A DNA stretch of 64,000 bases. It comes from Sphingomonas sp. S-NIH.Pt15_0812. GTDB lineage: Bacteria; Pseudomonadota; Alphaproteobacteria; Sphingomonadales; Sphingomonadaceae. The stretch is from positions 172,739 to 236,738 of the forward strand of contig NZ_QLJH01000003.1 in NCBI RefSeq assembly GCF_003951315.1. Reading direction: 5' to 3'. Shown piece by piece: positions 8,594 to 18,985 of this stretch. Below the pieces are notes generated by a model. That model saw nothing but the letters and a program-made list of their open reading frames with translations, ran no database searches and was not told where the DNA came from. A program made the translations under genes and the position numbers. Position 1 is the first letter of the stretch; each line of letters opens with the position of its first letter.

Positions 8594-9520
8594 GTGGCGC
8601 CGATCCGCGTCGCCATCGTGGGGCTGGGCAAGATCGCCCGCGACCAGCACCTGCCCGCCATCGCCGGCAATCCCGACTTCGCGCTGGCCGCCACCGTCTC
8701 GCCGCGCGGGGCGGGGCTGGACGACGTGCCGCATTTCCCCAGCCTGGAGGCGCTGATCGCCTCCGGGACCCCGGTCGATGCGGTGGCGCTCTGCACGCCG
8801 CCCCAGGTCCGCTACGATATCGCGGTCCAGGCGCTGTCGGCGGGCCTGCACGTCTTCCTCGAAAAGCCGCCCGGCGCGACCCTGGCCGAGGTGGTGGCGC
8901 TGGAGGCGGAAGCGGCGGCGACGGGGGCGACTTTGTTCGCCAGCTGGCACTCGCGCTATGCCGCCGGGGTCGAGCCGGCGCGCGCCTTTCTGGCCGATCG
9001 CCGGATCGACCGGGTCACGATCACCTGGCGGGAGGATGTGCGCGTCTGGCATCCGGGCCAGGCCTGGATCTGGGAAGCCGGTGGGCTGGGCGTGTTCGAT
9101 CCCGGCATCAACGCGCTGTCGATCGCGACGCGAATCCTGCCCCGCCCCTTCTTCTTGCGCCAGGCCGTGCTGTCGCTGCCCGCCAACCGCGCCGCGCCGA
9201 TCGCCGCGCGCATGACGTTCAGCGATTCGCGCGGCACGCCGATCGCGATGGACCTGGACTGGCGGCAGACCGGGCCGCAGACCTGGGACATCCTGGTCGA
9301 GACGGATGCGGGTGAGTGTCACCTGTCCAAGGGCGGATCGGTGCTGACGCTGCCCAGCGGCACCGAGAGACGCGACGATCACGAATATCCGGGCCTCTAT
9401 GCTCGTTTCGCGACGCTGGTCCGCGAGACGCGCAGCGATGTCGATGTTGCTCCGCTGCGCCTGGTCGCCGACGCCTTCCTGCGCGGCGAGCGCGAGATGG
9501 TGGAGGCGTTCGAGGACTGA
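8594..9520 (+). CDS. gal: Gfo/Idh/MocA D-galactose / L-arabinose 1-dehydrogenase
   Basis: A 308-residue NAD(P)-dependent sugar dehydrogenase. The N-terminal Rossmann motif is VGLGKIARDQHLPAI; EKPPGATL is the family's EKP catalytic motif; WREDVRVWHPGQAWIW and GVFDPGINALSI match what I recall of Pseudomonas D-galactose 1-dehydrogenase and Azospirillum L-arabinose 1-dehydrogenase. It oxidises C1 to the lactone, the first step before the AraD1 reaction. The GTG start at 8594 follows the araD1 stop by one base, arguing for translational coupling. Galactose versus arabinose preference cannot be told from sequence; the GH51 neighbour favours arabinose. Confidence 0.88.
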   Translation: MAPIRVAIVGLGKIARDQHLPAIAGNPDFALAATVSPRGAGLDDVPHFPSLEALIASGTPVDAVALCTPPQVRYDIAVQALSAGLHVFLEKPPGATLAEVVALEAEAAATGATLFASWHSRYAAGVEPARAFLADRRIDRVTITWREDVRVWHPGQAWIWEAGGLGVFDPGINALSIATRILPRPFFLRQAVLSLPANRAAPIAARMTFSDSRGTPIAMDLDWRQTGPQTWDILVETDAGECHLSKGGSVLTLPSGTERRDDHEYPGLYARFATLVRETRSDVDVAPLRLVADAFLRGEREMVEAFED

Positions 9521-9607
9521 CCGGACGGTTCATTGAAGGGGAACACGTCACGCCGAGACGCCGCGATACTGCAGCTGGAGCAGGGTGACATCGGGTCGAC
9601 CCAGGCC

Positions 9608-9681
9608 GTCATTGCGAACGTAGCGAACCAATCCAGAAGCGCGCATGACGCCCTGGATTGCTTCGCTGCGCTCGCAACGAC
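9608..9681. repeat. REP-like inverted repeat
   Basis: Arms of about 29 bases (9608-9636 and 9653-9681) form an imperfect inverted repeat around a 16-base spacer, of the attgcgaacgtagcgaa / ttcgctgcgctcgcaa type. It lies in a 244-bp gene-free gap between the gal operon and the YciE/F gene. Such palindromic units are usually dispersed and RAYT- or transcription-termination-related. No protein gene is seen in the gap. Confidence 0.7.
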
Positions 9682-9764
9682 GATTCCTAGGCCAAGATCA
9701 CGTCGTCACACTTTGAAAGCGACCGCGCGTCTCCGCCCCTCCGCGTGAACGGCAATGCCGTGCG

Positions 9765-10280
9765 TCAGGCCGTCGCGCGCTCCGCCGCCGCGTTGACCTT
9801 GTTGTCGGCGAGCTTGGTCAGCTTGTCGTTGGTCGCCTTTTCCTCGGCCAGCGTCTCGGCATAGAGCTTCGCGGACTGGTCGTGGCCGAGCTGGCGCGCC
9901 CAGGCGATCAACGTGCCGTAGCGGCTGATCTCATAGTGTTCGACCGCCTGCGCCGCCGCCGTCAGTGCCGCGTCGAGCACGGCCTTGTCGGCGACCTCGC
10001 CCGCGACCTCGTTGGCTTCCTTGATGATGCCGTCGATCGCCGGACAGGTGACGCCCTTGGCGCTCAGCCCTTCCAGCTCGAACACCCGCTCCAGCCGTTC
10101 GATCTGGCCGCGCGTCTCCTGCAGATGCGTCTCGAACCCCAGGCGCAGTTCGGCATCGGTCGCCTTCTCGATCATCTTGGGCAGCGCCTTCGCGATCTGC
10201 TGCTCGGCATAATAAATGTCCTGGAGCTGGTGGACGTAGAGGTCCTCCAGCGTCGCAATGTCCTTGCTGAACAGGCCCAT
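9765..10280 (-). CDS. YciE/YciF ferritin-like protein (DUF892)
   Basis: A 171-residue all-helical protein of the YciE/YciF (DUF892) family. Signatures are the N-terminal LEDLYVHQLQDIYYAEQQI with metal-ligand Glu/Asp residues, then RLERVFELEG and VEHYEISRYGTLIAWA. These are ferritin-like di-metal helical bundles linked to general stress responses; the biochemical role is not settled. No signal peptide, so cytosolic. Confidence 0.9.
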   Translation of the reverse strand: MGLFSKDIATLEDLYVHQLQDIYYAEQQIAKALPKMIEKATDAELRLGFETHLQETRGQIERLERVFELEGLSAKGVTCPAIDGIIKEANEVAGEVADKAVLDAALTAAAQAVEHYEISRYGTLIAWARQLGHDQSAKLYAETLAEEKATNDKLTKLADNKVNAAAERATA

Positions 10281-10516
10281 CGTGCCGTCTCCTGATGCTT
10301 TGGGGGGTCACCACGCGCGTTCGACCGTCGCGTGGTGTTCATGGGGAATGCACAGGGGCCGATTCGGGTTGCACCGGCCATGGTGGAATCACCGCCGTTC
10401 GTCGCATCGCTCCGCTTCCGGAGTTACCCGCAAGTATTTGGCAACCTGTCGGCTTTACTGCTTCATAGCGTCCGGGAACCGATATTGCCCCGGACCCAGA
10501 CGGGGATCGAACAGCC

Positions 10517-11128
10517 ATGGTGACGGCAGCGGACTCGCGCCTTCCCCTGCCGGCCGACGCAGCGGCAGGCGACCGACGCGCGGGCGGCAAGCGGCACCAG
10601 TCGGTGCTGCTGGTCGGACGCGCGCGGATCGGGACGACCGATACCGCCTGCCTGGTCCATGACATCTCGCGCAACGGCATGATGGCGCGCTTCCCCCAGC
10701 CGCCATCGGTCGGCGACACGCTGATCGTCGAGGTGCGCGGGCTGGCCCCGGCGCGGGCGGTCATCCGCTGGGTGCGGGGGCACAAGGCGGGGATGCAGTT
10801 CGCCGAACCCCAGGCGGTGGAGAATGTCTTCCAGATCCGGCGCGACGACGGGTTGGTCGCCCGCCCGCCCCGGTTCGCGGTGCAGGCGGCGGCGGTGTTG
10901 CGACTCGATGGCGCGCGGTTCCCCGCCACCCTGCTCGACATCTCGGCGGGCGGTGCGAAGCTGATGGCGGAGCGTCCCGTCCAGGCGGACCAGACCGGGC
11001 AGATGATGCTGGCCGATTTCGACATGGCGCTGTTCGGCAAGGTCCGGTGGGTGAAGGGCGAACAGTTCGGCTTCCGCTTCGTCGCGCCGCTGCCGCTGCT
11101 CACCCTGGCCCAGATTCTGGCGCGTTGA
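10517..11128 (+). CDS. Tandem PilZ-domain protein, c-di-GMP receptor candidate
   Basis: A 203-residue protein with two PilZ domains. In the first (about 20-105), Arg residues upstream and HDISRNGMM give the RxxxR...DxSxxG signature. In the second (about 115-200), ARPPRF and LDISAGGAKL do the same. Both domains therefore look competent for c-di-GMP binding. The window also carries two diguanylate cyclases (2656 and 32810), but no operon links them. No membrane segment. Confidence 0.85.
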   Translation: MVTAADSRLPLPADAAAGDRRAGGKRHQSVLLVGRARIGTTDTACLVHDISRNGMMARFPQPPSVGDTLIVEVRGLAPARAVIRWVRGHKAGMQFAEPQAVENVFQIRRDDGLVARPPRFAVQAAAVLRLDGARFPATLLDISAGGAKLMAERPVQADQTGQMMLADFDMALFGKVRWVKGEQFGFRFVAPLPLLTLAQILAR

Positions 11129-11165
11129 CGGGCGGTTCCCGGCCGGGCCGGCTTGCTGTAGAAGC

Positions 11166-11924
11166 ATGTCCGTGATCCTGGCCATCCTCCTGTCCGCGCT
11201 GGCGATGACGCTGATCGTCGGCGTCCGCTACCTGATCGTGTCGGGGGCCTTCGCCGCCGCGACGCGGGTGAAGCATCCCGGCCTCTATCGCGGGCTCGAC
11301 CCGCAGATGCGCAGCGAGATCGTCTGGAGCCTGGCCTCGGCGGCGATCTATGGCATCCCCGCCGGCATCGTCGCCTGGGGCTGGCACAATCATGGCTGGA
11401 CGCGGATCTATACCGACAGCGCGGCCATGCCGCTCTGGTATGCGCCGGTGTCGGTGCTGCTCTACCTGCTGGCGCACGATACCTGGTTCTATTGGACGCA
11501 TCGCTGGATGCACCGGCCGAAACCGTTCAAGCTGGCCCATGCCCTCCACCATGCCAGCCGCCCGCCGACCGCCTGGGCGGCGATGGCATTCCATCCGATC
11601 GAGGCGCTGACCGGCGCTGTGGTAATTCCGCTACTCGTGTTCGTGATTCCGATCTCGACCACCGCATTGGGCTTCGTGCTGGCTATAATGACGATTATGG
11701 GCGTCACCAACCATATGGGGTGGGAGATTTTCCCCCGGTTCATGTGGAAGGGGCCATTGGGGAACTGGCTCATCACCGCGAGCCATCATCAGCGGCATCA
11801 TGAGCTGTACGGGTGTAATTATGGGTTGTACTTCCGCCATTGGGATCGTCTCTGCGGCACCGACCGCGGCATCGGCGATTTCGCCCGCGACCATGCCCGT
11901 GCCGCCAAGCGCGCCGCGCGTTGA
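11166..11924 (+). CDS. Sterol desaturase / fatty-acid hydroxylase family membrane protein
   Basis: A 252-residue integral membrane di-iron protein. His clusters HDTWFYWTHRWMH, HALHHAS and HHQRHHELYGCNYG are the conserved iron ligands of the fatty-acid hydroxylase superfamily, set between hydrophobic segments. The substrate (sterol-like, hopanoid, carotenoid or ceramide) cannot be read from the motifs. The downstream DUF2141 gene starts inside its 3' end, so they are probably co-translated. Confidence 0.85.
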   Translation: MSVILAILLSALAMTLIVGVRYLIVSGAFAAATRVKHPGLYRGLDPQMRSEIVWSLASAAIYGIPAGIVAWGWHNHGWTRIYTDSAAMPLWYAPVSVLLYLLAHDTWFYWTHRWMHRPKPFKLAHALHHASRPPTAWAAMAFHPIEALTGAVVIPLLVFVIPISTTALGFVLAIMTIMGVTNHMGWEIFPRFMWKGPLGNWLITASHHQRHHELYGCNYGLYFRHWDRLCGTDRGIGDFARDHARAAKRAAR

Positions 11925-12345
11925 TCGCGGACTGGCGGCGCTGGCGCTGCTGCCGCTGCTGATCGGCGCGGCCCCGATCTCGCGGCTGGATGTCGGCATC
12001 GACCATATCCGCTCCGCCAAGGGGCTGATCCGCGTCTGCCTGACCAACGATCCGGACAATTTCCCCTCCTGCGTCGACGATGCGCGCGCGATCACCCGTT
12101 CGATCCCCGCCGGCCAGCACAGCCTGGCCCTGCCCGGCCTGCCGCACGGCAATTACGCGGTGGCGGTGATCCATGACGAGAACAGCAACTCGAAGCTGGA
12201 TACGTTCGCCGGCATCCCGCGCGAGGGGTTCGGCTTCTCGCGCAATCCGGCGATCGCCTTCGGTCCGCCGCGTTTCACCGCGGCCCGTTTCACCATCGAC
12301 AGTGATGCAGAAGCGCAACAGATTCGAATGCGTTACATCCTCTGA
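11893..12345 (+). CDS. Exported DUF2141 protein
   Basis: About 150 residues. After a hydrophobic N-terminal segment (ALALLPLLIGAAP, about residues 17-29) comes a DUF2141 domain: IRVCLTNDPDNFPSC, GNYAVAVIHDENSNSKLDT and IPREGFGFSRNP are typical. The family is periplasmic or surface-associated with no established activity. The ATG at 11893 overlaps the hydroxylase gene by 32 bases; the frame also runs back to 11800, but starting there would put the hydrophobic segment too far from the N-terminus. Confidence 0.75.
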   Translation: MPVPPSAPRVDRGLAALALLPLLIGAAPISRLDVGIDHIRSAKGLIRVCLTNDPDNFPSCVDDARAITRSIPAGQHSLALPGLPHGNYAVAVIHDENSNSKLDTFAGIPREGFGFSRNPAIAFGPPRFTAARFTIDSDAEAQQIRMRYIL

Positions 12346-12415
12346 CCCGGCGGCAGGGAGCCGAACCGGACCACGCGGCGTTGCGCTCCCGAAACAGGTT
12401 CCGGGAGACCCCCTT

Positions 12416-13285
12416 TTGCGTACGTCCATCCTCGCCGCCGCCGCGCTGACGGCGACCTTTGCCGCCGCCGCCCCGGCGCTGGCGCAACAGAACAGCGCGG
12501 CCGCCGCCGCGGATGTCTCCGCCGATTTCGATCGCGACACGGTGACGGTCGGCGTCGCCGGCGTCTACCTGCCCGATTATGAGGGGTCGGATGATTACCG
12601 CGTCGTCCCCGCCCCCGGCGCGCTGGGCTCGATCAACGGCTATGCCTTCACGCTCGCGGGCAACCGCGTCTCGGTCGACCTGATCCGCAACCAGCCGGGC
12701 CAGACCATCGACCTGCAGGCCGGGCCGATCGCCGTGGTCAATTTCAACCGCACCAGCCGCAAGCAGATCGACGATCCGCGAATCAAGGCGCTGGGCGAGC
12801 GCGACACCGCGATCGAACTGGGCGGCTATGTGGGCATCGGCAAGACCGGTGTCGTCACCAGCCCCTATGACCGGATCGCCGTATCGCTCAGCTATCGCTA
12901 CGACGTGGCGGGCGCGCACAAGAGCGGCATCTGGCAGCCGACCGTGACCTATTTCACCCCGCTCAGCCGCAAGGCGGCGGTCGGCCTGTTCGCCTCGGCC
13001 GAACATGCCGAGGGCCGCTATGCGCGCTATTATTTCGGTATCGACCAGGCGGAAAGCGTCGCGTCCGGCCTGGCGCCCTATAATCCGCGCGGCGGGTGGA
13101 AGAACTGGTCGCTGGGCGCGCTCGGCACCTATTCGCTGACCGGCGACCTGCTGGGCGGATGGAAGGCGGTGGGCGGCATCAACTATCGCAAGATGCTGAA
13201 CGATTACGCCGACAGCCCGGTGGTCAGCACCGCCGGGTCGCGCAGCCAGTGGCTGGGCCTCCTGGGCGTCGCATACACGTTCTGA
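12416..13285 (+). CDS. MipA/OmpV outer-membrane protein
   Basis: About 289 residues with a signal peptide (LRTSILAAAALTATFAAA-type start, cleavage after ALAQ) and a beta-barrel-like mature part: VAGVYLPDYEGSDDYRVVPAPG near the N-terminus and a C-terminus ending in LGVAYTF, an aromatic last residue as needed for Bam-dependent assembly. These fit MipA/OmpV. The start is taken as TTG 12416 because GGGAG lies 8-9 bases upstream and the signal peptide begins exactly there; no ATG fits. Confidence 0.82.
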   Translation: MRTSILAAAALTATFAAAAPALAQQNSAAAAADVSADFDRDTVTVGVAGVYLPDYEGSDDYRVVPAPGALGSINGYAFTLAGNRVSVDLIRNQPGQTIDLQAGPIAVVNFNRTSRKQIDDPRIKALGERDTAIELGGYVGIGKTGVVTSPYDRIAVSLSYRYDVAGAHKSGIWQPTVTYFTPLSRKAAVGLFASAEHAEGRYARYYFGIDQAESVASGLAPYNPRGGWKNWSLGALGTYSLTGDLLGGWKAVGGINYRKMLNDYADSPVVSTAGSRSQWLGLLGVAYTF

Positions 13286-13480
13286 ACGCAGCGCCTCCCC
13301 GCTGGGGAGGCGGCAGGCCCGAGGCCTGACGAAGAGGGGCGTGGCGGGGGTGCCGGAACCGGTTCGCACCGACCGTCATACCCCTCCGCCACCCCATGGC
13401 GGCCCTCCCCGATTGGAGGGAGGATAGGGTATCCCGTGACCGCGAGCGGTCGCACCATCCCGGTCCAAATTTAATCTTTT
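13286..13480. repeat. Intergenic hairpin and dispersed-repeat segment
   Basis: The 325-bp gap before the ferritin-like genes starts with a perfect 9-bp hairpin (CGCCTCCCC 13292-13300, GGGGAGGCG 13304-13312) just after mipA. It continues with GC-rich segments (ggggcgtggcgggggt... and ccctccgccaccccatggcgg...) that pair partly with each other. No T-tract follows, so this is a repeat-type element that may also end mipA transcription. I see no gene here. Confidence 0.5.
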
Positions 13481-13610
13481 CCCCCTGCGTCCGGAACTTA
13501 GCGCGACACGTTCCTTGTCTGGCACCGTGTTCCGGGAGCTAGACGATACGTTGCCGCCGAGAGGAATGCCCGCCGCCGCCTCCCTGCGCCGGCTATCGAG
13601 GGGATGTACC

Positions 13611-14606
13611 ATGACCGAGAGCGAACAGTTGATCGCGGCGATGGACAATCGTGTCCGTCGACGCGACGAGCGTCGGGAATTCTTCAAGGCAGCGTTCGGC
13701 GTCGGGGCCTTCGCGGTCGGCGGCGCCGCGGCGCTCAGCTTTTCCGGCAAGGCGGGTGCGCAGACCACGGCCCTGACCGATGCGGACATCCTGAACTTCG
13801 CGCTCAACCTTGAGTATCTGGAAGCGCAATTCTACCAGATCGCCGCCAACGGCACCTATCTGCCCGCCAGCATGACCGCCAGCGGCGGCGGCACGGCCGG
13901 CGGCACCGTGACCGGTGGGCGCAAGGTCGGCTTCCAGGACCAGGTCGTCGCCCAATATGCCCGTGAGATCGCGGCGGACGAGGTGGCGCACGTCGCCTTC
14001 CTGCGCAGCGCCGGCGCGCTGGGCGGTTCGGCGGTGGCGATGCCCAACATCAACATCTCCGGCGATGCCAGCGGCCCCTTCACCGCCGCCGCCCGCGCGG
14101 CCGGCGTGGTCGCCGCCGATGGCGTGTTCGACCCCTATGCCGACGACAACAGCTTCCTGCTGGGCGCGTACATCTTCGAGGATGTCGGCGTCACCGCCTA
14201 TAAGGGCGCGTCGCCGCTGGTGACCAGCAAGACTTTCCTCCAAGCCGCCGCCGGCATCCTGGCCGCCGAAGCCTATCACTCCGCGATCGTCCGCACGACG
14301 CTCTACGCCAAGGGCGTGCAGACCCCCTCGCTGCGCACCGCTGCCGACGCCATCTCCAACGCGCGCGACACGCTGGACGGCACGAGCGGCACCAATGGCG
14401 GCGACTTGGACCAGGGCATCTCGCCCACCACGGTCAACGGCCAGCTGGTCTCGAACATCGTGCCCGCCGATCCGACCACCGCGATCGCCTTCAGCCGCAC
14501 GCCGCAGCAGGTGCTGAACATCGTCTATCTCGGTGCGGCGGCGACGATGGGCGGCTTCTTCCCCAACGGGGTCAACGGCACCATCCGCGCGGGCGTCAGC
14601 GCCTGA
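13611..14606 (+). CDS. Tat-exported ferritin-like protein, copy 1
   Basis: A 331-residue protein of the Ferritin_2 type. The N-terminus has a twin-Arg region (RRDERREFFKAAFGVGAF) followed by a hydrophobic stretch ending GKAGAQT, suggesting Tat export of a folded metalloprotein. Four helices carry the di-metal ligands: NFALNLEYLEAQFY, AREIAADEVAHVAFLR (ExxH), IFEDVGVTAY and AAEAYHSAIVRT (ExxH). The C-terminal ~80 residues (TVNGQLVSNIVP, RTPQQVLNIVYLG) are shared with the next gene. ATG at 13611 follows GAGGGG. Function is unknown; iron or peroxide handling in the periplasm is plausible. Confidence 0.85.
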   Translation: MTESEQLIAAMDNRVRRRDERREFFKAAFGVGAFAVGGAAALSFSGKAGAQTTALTDADILNFALNLEYLEAQFYQIAANGTYLPASMTASGGGTAGGTVTGGRKVGFQDQVVAQYAREIAADEVAHVAFLRSAGALGGSAVAMPNINISGDASGPFTAAARAAGVVAADGVFDPYADDNSFLLGAYIFEDVGVTAYKGASPLVTSKTFLQAAAGILAAEAYHSAIVRTTLYAKGVQTPSLRTAADAISNARDTLDGTSGTNGGDLDQGISPTTVNGQLVSNIVPADPTTAIAFSRTPQQVLNIVYLGAAATMGGFFPNGVNGTIRAGVSA

Positions 14607-14643
14607 TCCGTCAGCGAGAACCATCTTCAAGGGAATGACTTCC

Positions 14644-15684
14644 ATGCAAGACGAACAAACCGTTCTCGACCTGATCGAGAAGGCCAAGGCCCGGCGCGAC
14701 GCGCGACGGTCCTTCCTGCGCACGGCAGGCGGCGCGGCGGCGATGGCCGGCGGTCTGTCGCTGCTCGCAGCCTGCGGCGACGACGACAATGATCCGCCGG
14801 TCGTGGTGCCGACTCCGACGCCGACCGCCACCCCCGGCGCGGTGAGCGAGGCCGACGTCCTCAACTTCGCGCTCAACCTGGAATATCTGGAGGCGAGCTT
14901 CTACAGCTATGCCGCCTTCGGCACCGGGCTGGCGGCCAATCTGATGACCGGCACCGGCAATCAGGGCGCGGTCGCGACCGGCACCAGCGGCCAGCCGCGC
15001 GGCATCCAGTTCACCGACCAGACGGTGGCGCAATATGCACGCGAGATCGCCTATGACGAGATCGCCCATGTCCGCTTCCTGCGCACCGCGCTGGGCAGCT
15101 CGGCGGCGGCGATGCCGGCGATCAACATCTCGGGCGATGCCACCGGTGCGTTCACGGCCGCCGCGCGTGCGGCGCAGGTGATCGGCGCGAACGACGTGTT
15201 CGACCCCTATGCCAGCGACAACAACTTCCTGCTCGCGGCCTATCTGTTCGAGGATGTCGGCGTCACCGCCTATATGGGCGGCGTGCAACTGCTCTCCACC
15301 CCCGCGACGATCGAGGCGGCGGCCGGCATCCACGCGGTCGAGGCCTATCATGCCGGCCTGGTGCGCACCCTGCTCTATTCGCGCGGCGTGACGACCTCGT
15401 CGCTGGTCACCGCGGCCGGGCAGATCAGCGCGGCGCGCGACACGCTGGACGGCACGGCGAACACCGGCCTGCTCAACCAGGGCGGCAGCCGCGACCAGGG
15501 CATCGCCGCGACCACGGTCAACGGCCAGCTCCAGTCGAACATCGTGCCGACCGATTCGAACGGCATCGCCTTCGTCCGTTCGCCGCAGCAGGTGCTCAAC
15601 ATCGTCTATCTGAATGCCAATCCCTCGACGACCAGCGGCGGCTTCTTCCCCGCCGGCGTCAACGGAACGGTTCGTTCGACCTGA
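14644..15684 (+). CDS. Tat/lipoprotein ferritin-like protein, copy 2
   Basis: A 346-residue tandem paralogue of the previous gene, 37 bases downstream. Here RRSFLRTAGG is a proper twin-Arg motif and the hydrophobic stretch ends LSLLAACGDDD, a lipobox, so the product is probably a Tat-exported lipoprotein. A PTPTPTATPG linker precedes the four ligand helices (LNFALNLEYLEASFY, AREIAYDEIAHVRFLR, LFEDVGVTAY, AVEAYHAGLVRT). The start at 14644 is preferred over the ATG at 14635 because AAGGGA has proper spacing only to 14644. The pair likely works as one system, one soluble and one membrane-tethered. Confidence 0.85.
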   Translation: MQDEQTVLDLIEKAKARRDARRSFLRTAGGAAAMAGGLSLLAACGDDDNDPPVVVPTPTPTATPGAVSEADVLNFALNLEYLEASFYSYAAFGTGLAANLMTGTGNQGAVATGTSGQPRGIQFTDQTVAQYAREIAYDEIAHVRFLRTALGSSAAAMPAINISGDATGAFTAAARAAQVIGANDVFDPYASDNNFLLAAYLFEDVGVTAYMGGVQLLSTPATIEAAAGIHAVEAYHAGLVRTLLYSRGVTTSSLVTAAGQISAARDTLDGTANTGLLNQGGSRDQGIAATTVNGQLQSNIVPTDSNGIAFVRSPQQVLNIVYLNANPSTTSGGFFPAGVNGTVRST

Positions 15685-15711
15685 TTTCCCCCTCCGTGGG
15701 TCGAACGGGAA

Positions 15712-15741
15712 GGGGTCGCGCCGATCGGCGCGGCCCCTTTT
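15712..15741 (+). terminator. Rho-independent terminator after ferritin-like pair
   Basis: GGGGTCGCGCC (15712-15722), GATC loop, GGCGCGGCCCC (15727-15737), then TTTT. An 11-bp stem with one G-T pair, separating the ferritin-like operon from the TPP riboswitch. Confidence 0.8.
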
Positions 15742-15777
15742 CGCTTGTCGGCCATGGCCAGGCCTCTATGCTGTCCA

Positions 15778-17798
<2,021 letters not shown>

Positions 17799-17806
17799 CG
17801 TGATGG

Positions 17807-17895
17807 GTGGCCCCGCTTCCGGGTGGGGCCGCCGATATCAGACCAACATCGTCCCGGACTACGCTTTACTTCTTGCACCCCGGCGAAGGCCGGGG
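17807..17895. repeat. Two GC-rich hairpins after thiC
   Basis: GGTGGCCCC...GGGGCCGCC (17807-17833) may terminate thiC. It is followed by CCCCGGC GAAG GCCGGGG (17878-17895), a perfect 7-bp hairpin of a kind dispersed in alphaproteobacterial genomes. No gene is seen between thiC and the DUF3892 gene. Confidence 0.5.
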
Positions 17896-18046
17896 TCCAG
17901 TTGGGGGACGCTGGTGATGTACCAGGGTCGTTCGTTCACTGGCCCCGGACCTGCGCGTGGGTGGCACCCGGTCCTTATTTCAAGACACGGATACCACCCT
18001 ATTTAATACTTCAGGGACATTCCGGCAGGCTGAGCAGATTGTTCGG

Positions 18047-18292
18047 CTACTCGCCGTCATTCTGCGTTTTGAGATATTTATTGCCCGCCGCACTGCGAGC
18101 GACGACCACCCAGGCGATCGAACCACCGACCATGGTGTAGAATTGCCACGTTCCGGATTCGATCGCGGCAATCGCCCATTCCTGCGTCACCTTCCAGGGA
18201 GATGGGGACGCCCCGCCCACATGAGAGATGCGATCATGGGCGCTGTATCGGTTCGTCTTGTTCATGCAATAGATTTGCGCGGTTTGCGGCAT
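18047..18292 (-). CDS. Small DUF3892-family protein
   Basis: An 81-residue protein. The order IYCMNKTNR..., [54 protein letters not shown] matches the DUF3892 pattern, a small beta-rich domain of unknown function common in accessory DNA. A good SD (GGAAGGATGAAG) sits before the ATG at 18292. It stands alone in a gene-poor stretch. Confidence 0.8.
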   Translation of the reverse strand: MPQTAQIYCMNKTNRYSAHDRISHVGGASPSPWKVTQEWAIAAIESGTWQFYTMVGGSIAWVVVARSAAGNKYLKTQNDGE

Positions 18293-18688
18293 GTCTTCAT
18301 CCTTCCGTCAACAAGGCCAACGGCGCGCAGGCATCTGCGCCGTTGACCGGGTGATGGAGGCCCCGTAAAATAAACACGCTCCGACAAGAGTGCGAGGTGG
18401 GATGCCTGCCTCCGGGATGGGTCCGTCGTTAGCGCGACGGCCCATTTCGTTTGCCACCGAATTTTCGAAAGCCTTTCAAAATCGGCTTCAAAACTTCGGC
18501 GACACAATAAGCCCCACAACAGCGAGGAAACATTTGCCCCGCAACGATACATACAGACCCAGAGGGGGCTATTCCCTCGTTGGAGGGAGAACGACTCGGC
18601 CTGTGCGCTTGAAGCTACATGCTTTTAAAGACATTTTAAATTATTCTGTATAGCTACGCTATATACAAACACAGAGGTTATTAGAAAT
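18293..18688. other. AT-richer gene-free segment with hairpins
   Basis: About 400 bases with no convincing gene. It contains a perfect 9-bp inverted repeat (CAACGGCGC 18318-18326 / GCGCCGTTG 18337-18345) and a bulged hairpin with a T-rich 3' flank (ATGGGtCCGTCG 18417-18428 / CGACGGCCCAT 18435-18445), likely a terminator. From 18440 on, base composition falls well below the surrounding GC level (for example ttttaaagacattttaaattattctg). This looks like old transferred DNA. Confidence 0.5.
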
Positions 18689-18967
18689 CTAATAGGCTTG
18701 TTCGCCTAGCTTGTATCCAGCAATGCTTTCCAGCAACCGCTTGGCGTTGTTGGGCGAATATAACAGGTACAGCGTCTCTTTGATCGACGCCCATTCGCTG
18801 TCTGCGATCAGCACCACGCCCTCAGCCTTCTTCCGCGTGATGGCCAGCGGCGCACGATCGGCGACGCCCCGCTCCACCACGCTCTTGAAGTCGGCGCGGG
18901 CTTCGGAAATGCTGATGCTGTCCCTGCGCGATATCTCTCCGGTGGAGCGTCGGGACATGAGGATCAC
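18689..18967 (-). CDS. Orphan Phd/YefM-type antitoxin
   Basis: A 92-residue protein with the YefM fold pattern: ISISEARADFKSVVERG, APLAITRKKAEGVVLIADSEWASIKETLYLLYSPNNAKRLLESI. Such proteins bind DNA through the N-terminal half and neutralise a YoeB/Doc-type toxin with the C-terminus. The toxin gene would be expected directly downstream (below 18689), but that stretch is AT-rich with no toxin-like frame. The gene therefore seems to be a solitary remnant or an anti-addiction antitoxin. Divergent from the dipeptidase by 18 bases. Confidence 0.8.
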   Translation of the reverse strand: MILMSRRSTGEISRRDSISISEARADFKSVVERGVADRAPLAITRKKAEGVVLIADSEWASIKETLYLLYSPNNAKRLLESIAGYKLGEQAY

Positions 18968-18985
18968 GATATGGGAGACGCGGAC

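Noticed and set aside
18262..18552. A 96-codon minus-strand frame as the missing toxin partner of the Phd/YefM antitoxin
   Set aside because: No resemblance to YoeB, Doc or ParE, no SD, and not adjacent to the antitoxin stop.
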